From assembly GCA_036835375.1 (NCBI GenBank), contig DAITMB010000040.1, forward strand, positions 1 through 38,811: DNA of 38,811 nt, read 5' to 3'. The translations under genes and the position numbers were made by a program. Below the pieces are notes generated by a model that was given only the letters and a program-made list of their open reading frames with translations, searched no databases and had not been told where the DNA came from. This DNA comes from JANQTF01 sp036835375. Its GTDB lineage: Bacteria > Bacteroidota > Bacteroidia > J057. This document shows positions 17,522-24,502 of the stretch, in pieces. Position 1 is the stretch's first letter; each line of letters begins with the position of its first letter.

Positions 17522-18550
17522 ATGAAAACGCAACTTCGCTTTCTGTTTAGCATAGTTTACCTGATCTATTTTACTGAAATTCAGGGGCAATCGAGGCTTT
17601 TTGGCTCCGATTCTATGTTGGTCTTAACTGTGGAAGGGGATCTCAGAACCTGTATTCGCGATCGGGGAGACGATCCCGCTTATCACCCCATATCTGTCAC
17701 GGTGTATTCCCCTGCGGGAGGTTCCGTCGTTTTGGACATGCAGGCAAAAGTGAGAGGAAACTTTAGAAAAAAGCCTGGAGTATGTCCTTTTCCTCCGCTA
17801 AAGATCAACATGAAAAAAAAGCAAGTCAAGGGGACCATTTTTGAAGGGGAAGACAAGCTCAAGCTGGTGACACACTGTAAAGGCAAAAATCAAGCATTTG
17901 AACATATTTTGTTTCAGGAGTACCTTGCCTACCGTGCTTATCAACTATTGACGGATGAAAGTTTTCGTGTCAGGCTGGTGGAGATTACCTATGTGAACAC
18001 GGGTAAAAGACCATTTAAAGAGGTGCATCACGGATTTTTGATCGAAGATGACGAGGCATTAGCTGAACGGCTCGGTGGTCAATTGCAAATGGGTGGTACC
18101 ATACTGCCTTCCGACACGGAGGAGATTAGCTCCAATCGATTGGCGCTATTTCAATACATGATCGGCAACACCGACTGGTCTATTCCAGGTGCGCATAATG
18201 TAGTGATTCTGAGAAAAGAGGCGGGCACGATATTGACTTGTATCCCTTACGATTTCGACTGGTCAGGGATCGTGAACGCGCCTTATGCTCAACCTAGTCG
18301 ACTGCTCGAAATCAAGTCGGTCAGGGAGCGGCTTTTTCGCGGAGCCTGCCGTCCGGAAGAGACCTGGACGCCAGTGTGGGAACAGTTTCAATCTATCAAA
18401 GAGGACCTTTTTTTCCTTTATACTACGTTTCCCTACCTCTCCGAAGTTGAAAGGAAAAAGTCAATTCGCTATTTGGAAGAATTTTATGAGATCATCGAAA
18501 ATCCGCGCACGCGAAAGAGGAACATTCTGGATGCATGCCGAAATATTTGA
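17522..18550 (+). CDS. Secreted protein, possibly CotH-like kinase fold
   Basis: A 342-residue protein with a signal peptide (MKTQLRFLFSIVYLIYFTEIQGQ). I recognise no named family. The N-terminal part has VRGNFRKKPGVCPFPPLKIN, the middle KLVTHCKGKNQAFEHILFQE, and the C-terminal half has GNTDWSIPGAHNVVIL (about 214-229) followed by IPYDFDWSG (about 240-248). The order N-x-D, then HN, then PYDFD-SG resembles the catalytic and metal-binding motifs of CotH/HipA-type atypical kinases, so a secreted CotH-like protein is the best guess. That link is inference from a few motifs. It is 26 bp before a second secreted gene on the same strand, probably co-transcribed. Confidence 0.65.
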   Translation: MKTQLRFLFSIVYLIYFTEIQGQSRLFGSDSMLVLTVEGDLRTCIRDRGDDPAYHPISVTVYSPAGGSVVLDMQAKVRGNFRKKPGVCPFPPLKINMKKKQVKGTIFEGEDKLKLVTHCKGKNQAFEHILFQEYLAYRAYQLLTDESFRVRLVEITYVNTGKRPFKEVHHGFLIEDDEALAERLGGQLQMGGTILPSDTEEISSNRLALFQYMIGNTDWSIPGAHNVVILRKEAGTILTCIPYDFDWSGIVNAPYAQPSRLLEIKSVRERLFRGACRPEETWTPVWEQFQSIKEDLFFLYTTFPYLSEVERKKSIRYLEEFYEIIENPRTRKRNILDACRNI

Positions 18551-18576
18551 TCAGAATCATTACTAACAAGTGACAC

Positions 18577-19074
18577 ATGAAAATCATACACGATTTAAAG
18601 CTGGGATGGATCTTTTGCGTCCTTACCTTGACGATATATACTGGCGCATTCGCACAGTCATATTCTTCACTATCCGATACCATTCCGGGGTATTATGATG
18701 CGGAAGTGGCCGATGTCATCCATCGTCTGTTTGCGGGGCTAGCCTCCGGTGACAGTGGAGCTGTGGCGAAGTGCTTGTCACCCGATATCATGATGCAGAC
18801 TGTTCTGATGCGTGGAGAGGAAACTACAATATTTCAAGGAAAGCGGCAGGCGTTTCTGGAGGCCATCGCTTCCTCACCATACAAATTAGAGGAGCGCATC
18901 TCAACATTGGGCATCACGCGCAATGGATCCTCGGCTATGGCCTGGATGGAGTATGAGTTCATGGTGAACGGGGAGCGCCAGCACTGCGGAGTGAACGTAT
19001 TTGCCTTTGCACACCTCGACGGGGAGTGGAAGGCAATGGTGATCATGGACACACGGAGCACAGATTGCGATTGA
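18577..19074 (+). CDS. Secreted NTF2-like protein
   Basis: A 165-residue protein with an N-terminal signal (helix to GAFAQS at about 27). The mature part, VIHRLFAGLASGDSGAVAKC through FQGKRQAFLEAIASSP to GEWKAMVIMDTRS, follows the SnoaL/DUF4440 NTF2-like plan: an N-terminal helix counting a dose or step, then a curved sheet. Such domains are found in enzymes and in inert binding proteins; no catalytic residue can be assigned. It follows the CotH-like gene by 26 bp, suggesting the two form an operon. Confidence 0.75.
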   Translation: MKIIHDLKLGWIFCVLTLTIYTGAFAQSYSSLSDTIPGYYDAEVADVIHRLFAGLASGDSGAVAKCLSPDIMMQTVLMRGEETTIFQGKRQAFLEAIASSPYKLEERISTLGITRNGSSAMAWMEYEFMVNGERQHCGVNVFAFAHLDGEWKAMVIMDTRSTDCD

Positions 19075-19123
19075 TACATTTACGTTGATAGGCAGGAAAA
19101 AGGCCTGTAGTGCATTCATAGGG

Positions 19124-19174
19124 GATTATTTAATATCGTATTAAAATCTAACGGTGTTATTGACTTGAAGTCAA
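19124..19174. promoter_or_regulatory. Operator-like module, copy 1 (duplicated near second TetR gene)
   Basis: 19124-19160 matches 22477-22513 at 30 of 37 positions without gaps. It includes TAACGGTGTTA (19149-19159), an interrupted palindrome (TAAC/GTTA) whose three-base centre is the reverse complement of that in copy 2. It is followed at once by TTGACTTGAAGTCAA (19160-19174), a palindrome with perfect 7-bp arms. Both palindromes look like TetR-type operators. No intact gene follows; the next feature is the IS110 remnant. Confidence 0.55.
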
Positions 19175-19289
19175 TTTTGAGGTTTTTATTCATTCCTTTC
19201 TCCAAAGGCCTCGCCCATGGTTATCGTCTTGCGTCCTGATATGTTTGTTTTTGTAGAGATGACTACCTGAAGTTTATCCTTTTTGCGAA

Positions 19290-19545
19290 GTTGAGCCCGA
19301 GATATAACTTGGCACAAGATGCCGGATAGATAAAAGGGGGATCAATGCCTCCCAATCTTTTTCATCAATCAGACCATTTTTCATGACTCAGAAAGTCAGT
19401 TTTCTTGGGGTTGATGTCAGCAAAGGCTACGTTGGCTACGTGTTGCCTAGTGAGGATCTGAAGCAGTTTAATCCTGTGAACTAGTATTGATGATACCCTA
19501 AAGGGTCACGATCAGCTCTGTGCTGGCTGTCAAAAATCGCATCAA
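19290..19545 (+). mobile_element. IS110-family element, truncated left end (copy 1)
   Basis: This comprises the non-coding left end (19290-19382) and the first part of a transposase reading frame, cut by an assembly gap at 19546. From 19322 the sequence aligns without gaps at a constant offset of 2150 to 21472 onward, about 70 percent identical by eye, which marks it as a repeated left end. In IS110 elements the left-end non-coding segment can encode the bridge RNA that guides recombination; whether this remnant keeps one is not known. Confidence 0.7.
19383..19545 (+). pseudogene. IS110-family transposase N-terminus, frameshifted
   Basis: From the ATG at 19383 the frame reads MTQKVSFLGVDVSKGYVGYV, matching the start of DEDD transposases of the IS110 family (the first catalytic aspartate lies in GVDVSK). 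The frame stops at a TAG at 19481-19483. One base later in frame, IDDTLKGHDQL resumes the expected IS110 sequence, so a single-base frameshift has broken the gene. The scaffold gap at 19546 removes the rest. It cannot make an active transposase as read. Confidence 0.8.
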
Positions 19546-19645
19546 NNNNNNNNNNNNNNNNNNNNNNNNNNNNNNNNNNNNNNNNNNNNNNNNNNNNNNN
19601 NNNNNNNNNNNNNNNNNNNNNNNNNNNNNNNNNNNNNNNNNNNNN
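19546..19645. other. Assembly gap (100 N)
   Basis: Exactly 100 unknown bases, the usual placeholder for a gap of unspecified size. It falls inside an insertion-sequence remnant, which explains the failed assembly. Confidence 0.99.
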
Positions 19646-19646
19646 A

Positions 19647-19832
19647 CACTCTATACAAACAAACCTCTATGTTGCGCACCATGGATCAGATGCTGGGTCA
19701 GCCACCCACGACGACCTCATGAACCGCATTTTGTGGTTTGCAACCAAAGGCGATGTTCCTTATCCCGACAAACCCCAACGGGAATCAGGGATTGGTTCGG
19801 CCCCTATACGGTTGATCGCCATACACCAGTAA
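19647..19832 (+). pseudogene. C-terminal gene fragment after the gap, unidentified
   Basis: A plus-strand frame is open from the gap edge to a TAA at 19830-19832 and reads like real protein: NLYVAHHGSDAGSATHDDLM then NRILWFATKGDVPYPDK. I do not recognise the family. The last ~16 codons overlap the 3' end of the opposite-strand ADP-ribosylglycohydrolase gene, and that tail looks non-native, so the original gene was probably cut by rearrangement. The missing 5' part may be in or beyond the gap. Confidence 0.5.
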
Positions 19833-21329
19833 TTCTGTTACTCGCACGCTGTAACGCGGATCGGCGTTTTTGAGGCGTAAAGTAACTCGGTGAAGGCCCT
19901 TTGGCAGCTCGTATTTCCAAGCGAGCTCGTGGCGGCGGCGGGTAAAACTTACCGGCCAGTCGGGTGATTCGATCAGCTTTCCGTCGAGGTACACCTCGCC
20001 CAGGAAGGCAAAATCGGTGTCGGATGACTGTAACGGGGCGGTTTCAGTATAGCCCTTTACCACAAAGCCGACACCTTCAAATTGGAGGGTAAGGCTATCG
20101 GTAAGGGTGCGGTGCACAGGGCGATTTTCGATAGGGAAATGGCCAGTAAAGCCTTGCTCCAGCCGCACCGCTTTTGGCTGTTGTACCGCGATGGTCACCT
20201 GGTCGCCTTGCACCGTGCCGCCGTTGCGCCGGATGACCTCCAGGGCGTGGCGCAGGCTCATGTCGTAGGTTTTATTCAGAGAAATGGTAGTGTATTTAAA
20301 ATCGATGTCCTCTGCTTCGGCAAGGCCCTGTTTCCAATACGCCGGAATGGCATCATAGCCCAGCATGGTACCCAAAATACCGCCTGCCGATGAAGGGTTA
20401 CAATCAGAGTCCTGCCCGGCGCGGGTGGATATTTCCATGGTTTGGGTAAAATCACCTTGTCCATAAAGCAGGCCCAAAACGATGTAGGCTGCATTGATTT
20501 TGGCGTCGATATTGAACGCGGAAAACACGCCATCCGGGCAGCCGACTTCATCCGACCATTTTTTCTGCACTTCCCACCACGTCTGCTTCCAATCGTTGGG
20601 GTACTGCGCATGCCAACCGATCACATCGTGGATGCATTGATAAAAGGTGCTTTGCTCAGGAATGGTTTTGAGCCCTTCTTTCACCACAAACTCCACATCA
20701 TCTGAAACAAATGCGAGGGCATACATGGCACCGACATACACGCCGCCGTACCATCCGTCGCCATAATTCATGATGTGGCCAATGCTGTCCCCGATCTGTG
20801 CGGCGGTATTGGGCATGCCGGGGGACATGAGGCCCGAAAAATCGGCTTCGATCTGGAAGTCGATATCGTCGGCGTGGGGGTTATTATGCCAATGGCCGGA
20901 TGCCGGGGCCGGAATGCCATGCAGGATATTGTACCGCCCGGCTTGGTTGGCATGCCAAAGCATGTATTCGGCTTCTGCATAAGCACGTGCGTGCGCGGAG
21001 GTGGGGGCATCAAGGCCTTGTTCTTCAAATACCTGAACAAAAGTTAGGTCCATGTAGAGGTCGTCGTATAGGCCAGGGACTTCGAGCATGGTTTTTTTGA
21101 TATACCCATCATACCACACAATAGGCTGATAGTCATTTAAATAGGTCCCATTAAAGCGAAATTCGGTGGGCCCACCAAAGGTGACGCCAATGGTTTGACC
21201 TGCCCAGCCGCCCTTTACTTTATTGGCTAACTCGCCTCGGGTGAGGGTGACGGTTTCAGGTAAAGATTGGGGTTGAGGTGACTGGCAGGCCATGCCGGGC
21301 AGTACCAAAATGAGGCATATCTTCTTCAT
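19785..21329 (-). CDS. ADP-ribosylglycohydrolase-family lipoprotein
   Basis: A 514-residue predicted lipoprotein: MKKICLILVLPGMAC with lipobox PGMAC and Cys15. The main domain belongs to the ADP-ribosylglycohydrolase (DraG/ARH) family, with GGWAGQTIGVTFGGPTEF at 40-57, a metal-binding acidic cluster DDLYMDLTF at 89-97, and the second acidic motif AGQDSDCNPSSAGGILG in the middle. From about residue 400 an extra beta-rich domain (VGFVVKGYTETA, GEVYLDGKLIE, LPKGLHRVTLRLKNADPRYS) resembles a carbohydrate-binding or jelly-roll module. Most family members are cytoplasmic, so an exported one presumably hydrolyses another N-glycosidic or sugar bond. It is bracketed by two IS110 scars and assembly gaps. 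Confidence 0.88.
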   Translation of the reverse strand: MKKICLILVLPGMACQSPQPQSLPETVTLTRGELANKVKGGWAGQTIGVTFGGPTEFRFNGTYLNDYQPIVWYDGYIKKTMLEVPGLYDDLYMDLTFVQVFEEQGLDAPTSAHARAYAEAEYMLWHANQAGRYNILHGIPAPASGHWHNNPHADDIDFQIEADFSGLMSPGMPNTAAQIGDSIGHIMNYGDGWYGGVYVGAMYALAFVSDDVEFVVKEGLKTIPEQSTFYQCIHDVIGWHAQYPNDWKQTWWEVQKKWSDEVGCPDGVFSAFNIDAKINAAYIVLGLLYGQGDFTQTMEISTRAGQDSDCNPSSAGGILGTMLGYDAIPAYWKQGLAEAEDIDFKYTTISLNKTYDMSLRHALEVIRRNGGTVQGDQVTIAVQQPKAVRLEQGFTGHFPIENRPVHRTLTDSLTLQFEGVGFVVKGYTETAPLQSSDTDFAFLGEVYLDGKLIESPDWPVSFTRRRHELAWKYELPKGLHRVTLRLKNADPRYSVRVTELLVYGDQPYRGRTNP

Positions 21330-21436
21330 GGGGTAGGGGGGTAGGTTGAAAAGTGAATGTACACCCGTCGCCTGAAAAATCCGTCTTGCTCCGAACTGGG
21401 TTTCGGGTGAAGTTGGATAAGGTAGAGGAGGAAAGT

Positions 21437-21555
21437 GTTGGAGCCCAAAGATAGATTTCCGGCAGTGCGTACCGGATGGTTACAAGGATGATCAATGCCT
21501 ACAACTTTTTTTCATCAATCAAATCAATTCTCATGACTAGAATCGTCGGTTCTCA
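21437..21555 (+). mobile_element. IS110-family left-end remnant (copy 2)
   Basis: This segment aligns to copy 1 at a constant offset of 2150: CCGGAT (21472), GATCAATGCCT (21490-21500), TTCATCAATC (21511-21520) and TCATGACT (21531-21538) all match. Similarity continues a few codons past the shared ATG (21533) and fades near 21555, where the heptamer array begins. Only the left end survives; no transposase body is present. Copies 1 and 2 are in the same orientation. Confidence 0.65.
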
Positions 21556-21838
21556 GGCCTTCCCAACCCTCAACCCCCAACTCTCAACCCTCAACTCCCA
21601 ACTCTCAACTCCCAACTCTCAACTCTCCCAACTCCCAACTCCCAACTCTCCCAACTCCCAACTCTCCCAACTCCCAACTCNNNNNNNNNNNNNNNNNNNN
21701 NNNNNNNNNNNNNNNNNNNNNNNNNNNNNNNNNNNNNNNNNNNNNNNNNNNNNNNNNNNNNNNNNNNNNNNNNNNNNNNNTCCCAACTCCCAACTCCCAA
21801 CTCTCCCAACTCCCAACTCTCCCAACTCCCAACTCCCA
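21556..21838. repeat. Heptamer (CCCAACT)n array, second copy, contains gap
   Basis: The same CCCAACT/CTCAACT heptamer as at 412-545 runs from about 21556 to the gap at 21681 and again from 21781 to 21838. True length is unknown because of the gap. As at the first array, it begins or ends at the 3' end of a minus-strand gene (TetR stop at 21846), so in that gene's transcript it would read as GGGAGTT repeats able to form G-quadruplexes. Confidence 0.93.
21681..21780. other. Assembly gap (100 N)
   Basis: A 100-base placeholder gap of unknown true size, inside the heptamer array; tandem repeats commonly break short-read assemblies. Confidence 0.99.
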
Positions 21839-21845
21839 AGTTTTT

Positions 21846-22427
21846 CTATCCTATTCTTTGCACAGCATCTTTCATATAGCGCTTAAGCTGCGTTGCCATG
21901 CCGGGAACTTGGCCCGAAAGGATGAGGGACACATGGCCGTGCATGAGGGCCCACCAGTTGAAAAATCGCTCTTCAAGACCCGAGGAAAATAGATGAATTT
22001 GCTGGAGGGAAGTCATCACACATTCACCGGATTCGCGAAGCGCTAGGGGATTGGGTTGGGAGCAGCGGATCCCGTCAAGGTTGAACATGACCTCGTAGAG
22101 CTCCCGATTGTCAAACGCCCAGTCCCAGTATCCCTCAGAGATAGCTACAAGCCGTGCAAGAGGATCCGCGTGGCTTTCGGCAATCTCTTCTAATCGATAT
22201 CGCAACTGTCTGAATCCCATTTCTTCTAGCTCAATGAGAATGGCCTCTTTATTTTTAAAATGCTCATAAATCACAGGAGGGGTGTATTGAACCTCCTCAG
22301 CGATCTTGCGGATGCTCACTTTGGTCCACCCTTCGCGTTTGGCCATGTTACGGGCCGATGTCAGAATCGCGACTTTGAGGGAAGCGATCTCCTTGATGCG
22401 ACGTTCTTTGTGGGCTTCTAGATCCAT
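21846..22427 (-). CDS. TetR/AcrR family transcriptional regulator
   Basis: A 193-residue regulator starting MDLEAHKERRIKEIASLKVA. The helix-turn-helix covers about residues 15-65: ILTSARNMAKREGWTKVSIR, then IAEEVQYTPPVIYEHFKNKE. The C-terminal part (GYWDWAFDNRELYEVMFNLD) matches the WHG-type TetR C-terminal domain in style. ATG 22427 is preferred over 22475 because homologues begin near here. Upstream are two palindromes (22474-22493, 22502-22512) that are good autoregulatory operator candidates. No target gene is adjacent: ychF is divergent and housekeeping, and the 3' side is repeats and IS debris, so its regulated partner may have been lost or lie elsewhere. Confidence 0.92.
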   Translation of the reverse strand: MDLEAHKERRIKEIASLKVAILTSARNMAKREGWTKVSIRKIAEEVQYTPPVIYEHFKNKEAILIELEEMGFRQLRYRLEEIAESHADPLARLVAISEGYWDWAFDNRELYEVMFNLDGIRCSQPNPLALRESGECVMTSLQQIHLFSSGLEERFFNWWALMHGHVSLILSGQVPGMATQLKRYMKDAVQRIG

Positions 22428-22473
22428 GTGTGGTGATTGATGGCAAAAGTTGGATAAAATCAGGCAAAAAGCC

Positions 22474-22513
22474 AACGATTATTTATAATCGTTTTAAATT
22501 CTAACACCGTTAT
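22474..22513. promoter_or_regulatory. Operator-like module, copy 2, upstream of TetR gene
   Basis: AACGATTAT, TT, ATAATCGTT (22474-22493) is a 20-bp palindrome with perfect 9-bp arms. TAACACCGTTA (22502-22512) is a second, interrupted palindrome. Both lie 47-86 bp upstream of the TetR start, the usual place for autoregulation. The 22477-22513 segment is duplicated at 19124-19160 in the same orientation. Confidence 0.65.
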
Positions 22514-22568
22514 GTGAAATTTTCCTTTTTGCACCTCACTTATTCTCCTATCGTCCAGGGTTAATTCC

Positions 22569-22576
22569 TATTTTTG
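22569..22576 (+). promoter_or_regulatory. ychF promoter -7 element
   Basis: TATTTTTG exactly matches TAnnTTTG and ends 28 bp before the ychF ATG, the same geometry as pyrG. No convincing -33 TTG was seen. Confidence 0.5.
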
Positions 22577-22604
22577 CCCCGTTTTTCATCTATATCCAGA
22601 TCTC

Positions 22605-23702
22605 ATGGGCTTTAAGTGCGGTATTGTAGGACTCCCCAACGTGGGGAAATCCACCTTGTTTAATTGTCTTTCCTCGGCTAAAGCTGAAGCAGCAAATTTC
22701 CCTTTTTGCACGATCGAGCCAAACGTGGGCATGGTATCTGTACCAGACGAAAGGCTGGACACGATCACATCGCTCGTGAAGCCAAAAGTTACCATCCCGA
22801 CTGTGGTCCAAATCGTGGATATTGCCGGGCTTGTGAAGGGCGCGAGTAGGGGAGAAGGACTGGGCAATAAATTCCTCGGAAACATCCGGGAGTGCGATGC
22901 CATCATACACGTTCTGCGTTGCTTTGACAACGAAAACATCATTCACGTGGAAGGAGGGGTCAATCCCCTTCGAGATAAGGACATTATTGACACCGAGCTG
23001 CAGTTCAAAGACCTCGATTCGTTGGCCAAAAAGCTAGACCGCGCCAAGAAAATGACCAAGGGCGGTAACAAAGAGGCGCTCAAGCAGGTGGCTGCCATCG
23101 AACGATACATTACCCATATCGAGCAGGGTAAAAATGCTCGTACCCTTGAAGTGACACCCGAGGAAGCTGAGGCCGTTGAAGATCTCGGCCTGCTCACAGC
23201 CAAAAAAGTGCTCTACGTGTGCAATGTGGATGAAGAGAGCCTACCAGACGGCAATGAGTACGTGGAACAAGTTCGCGCAGCAATTGCAGACGAAGGAGCC
23301 AGTCTGATGATTATTTCAGCAGGATTTGAAGAACAGCTTCAGGACTTTGAAGATCCTGCCGACATGCAGGAATTCTTGGAAAGCGTTGGGTTGAAAGAGC
23401 CGGGCCTCAGTGTGTTGATTCGGGAATCCTATCGAATGCTCGATCTCTTCACCTATTTTACTGCAGGAGAGAAGGAAGTGCGTGCCTGGACCATTCCTGC
23501 CGGAACCAAAGCTCCACAAGCCGCTGGGGTGATTCACTCGGATTTTGAGCGTGGATTCATTCGGGCAGAAGTCATGAAATACGCGGACCTGTTGAAATAT
23601 GGCTCAGAGGGCGCTGTAAAAGAAGCGGGCAGGCTGGGCATAGAGGGCAAAGAGTATGTAGTGGAAGATGGGGACATCATGCATTTCCGCTTCAACGTTT
23701 GA
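22605..23702 (+). CDS. ychF: Redox-regulated ATPase YchF (Obg-like)
   Basis: A 365-residue YchF/OLA1 P-loop protein, an ATP-preferring member of the Obg GTPase group that binds ribosomes and takes part in stress responses. Motifs: P-loop GLPNVGKST at 9-17, DIAGLVKGASRGEGLGNKFL (G3 and its extension) near 66-85, the YchF-specific NVDEESL where GTPases have NKxD, and a C-terminal TGS domain (RAWTIPAGTKAPQAAGVIHS to the end MHFRFNV). Length and all domains are intact. It heads a plus-strand series with rhodanese, thioesterase and YihY genes. Confidence 0.97.
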   Translation: MGFKCGIVGLPNVGKSTLFNCLSSAKAEAANFPFCTIEPNVGMVSVPDERLDTITSLVKPKVTIPTVVQIVDIAGLVKGASRGEGLGNKFLGNIRECDAIIHVLRCFDNENIIHVEGGVNPLRDKDIIDTELQFKDLDSLAKKLDRAKKMTKGGNKEALKQVAAIERYITHIEQGKNARTLEVTPEEAEAVEDLGLLTAKKVLYVCNVDEESLPDGNEYVEQVRAAIADEGASLMIISAGFEEQLQDFEDPADMQEFLESVGLKEPGLSVLIRESYRMLDLFTYFTAGEKEVRAWTIPAGTKAPQAAGVIHSDFERGFIRAEVMKYADLLKYGSEGAVKEAGRLGIEGKEYVVEDGDIMHFRFNV

Positions 23703-23753
23703 TTTCGACTGAGCATTTCTTATTTTCACACAAGCAAGAACGAAACTTTTACC

Positions 23754-24077
23754 ATGCAAGATATCACCGTTGACGAACTCAAAAGCAGACTTGATGCTGG
23801 AACCGCGCCCGTCATGATTGACGTTCGCGAGCCTTTCGAGTGGGAAATGCAGCACCTCGAAGGCGTGGAGCAAATTTCCATGGGAGACATTTCCGGGAAA
23901 ATCGAAGAAATCGCTGCCTGGAAAGATCAAGAGTTGGTCATCGTGTGTCGATCAGGTGGCAGAAGTGGAAAAATCACAGAGTTTCTCCGCCAGAAAGGCT
24001 TCAGCCAAGTCCGCAACCTTACGGGCGGTATGCTTGCCTGGAAGAGGGAAATCGACCCTACTTTCAACGTCGAATGA
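23754..24077 (+). CDS. Rhodanese-like domain protein
   Basis: A 107-residue single rhodanese domain. It has the MIDVREPFEWEMQHLEGVEQ start motif and the active-site loop CRSGGRS with Cys65, ending LTGGMLAWKREIDP, all standard. Such proteins move sulfur as a cysteine persulfide or act as sulfur carriers. No signal peptide, so cytoplasmic. Its TGA overlaps the ATG of the next gene (ATGA), a sign of translational coupling. Confidence 0.94.
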   Translation: MQDITVDELKSRLDAGTAPVMIDVREPFEWEMQHLEGVEQISMGDISGKIEEIAAWKDQELVIVCRSGGRSGKITEFLRQKGFSQVRNLTGGMLAWKREIDPTFNVE

Positions 24078-24487
24078 TTGTCCATGATACAAAGGTAAGG
24101 GTTCGCTACGGCGAGACAGACCAAATGGGCTATGTCTATTACGGTCGATACGCCGAATACTTCGAGGTAGGCAGGGTAGAGACGATCCGGTCGATGGGGC
24201 TAACCTACAAGTTTATCGAGGAAAATGGCATTTGGATGCCGGTGGCAAATTTATCAATCAAGTATCGACAACCTGCCCGGTACGATGATCTGTTAACTAT
24301 CCGGACGATGATCCCCGAGTTACCCCGAAGCAGTTTTCTCACTACCTATGAGATTCGCAATGAAGTAGAAGAGCTTCTCGTGACAGGGTCCGTCCAACTG
24401 GCTTTTTTGAGTGTTAACAAAATGGCCCCTATCAGAGTTCCATCTTTTATATTGGCCGCAGTAGAGCGATCCTGGCCTTCTTCCTGA
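24074..24487 (+). CDS. Acyl-CoA thioesterase, YbgC/FadM-like hotdog fold
   Basis: A 137-residue 4HBT-type thioesterase. VRYGETDQMGYVYYGRYAEY at 10-29 holds the catalytic aspartate (Asp16) of the YbgC/FadM class, followed by the long hotdog helix FEVGRVETIRSMG. The start at 24074 overlaps the rhodanese stop by four bases and keeps the motif at the usual distance from the N-terminus. It probably hydrolyses acyl-CoA or acyl-ACP thioesters. 15 bp before the YihY gene, likely same transcript. Confidence 0.92.
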   Translation: MIVHDTKVRVRYGETDQMGYVYYGRYAEYFEVGRVETIRSMGLTYKFIEENGIWMPVANLSIKYRQPARYDDLLTIRTMIPELPRSSFLTTYEIRNEVEELLVTGSVQLAFLSVNKMAPIRVPSFILAAVERSWPSS

Positions 24488-24502
24488 GATCAACCTCCGA
24501 AT

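Noticed and set aside
23840..24073. Extended N-terminus for the thioesterase
   Set aside because: It would overlap the rhodanese gene almost entirely; the ATGA overlap start matches the family length.
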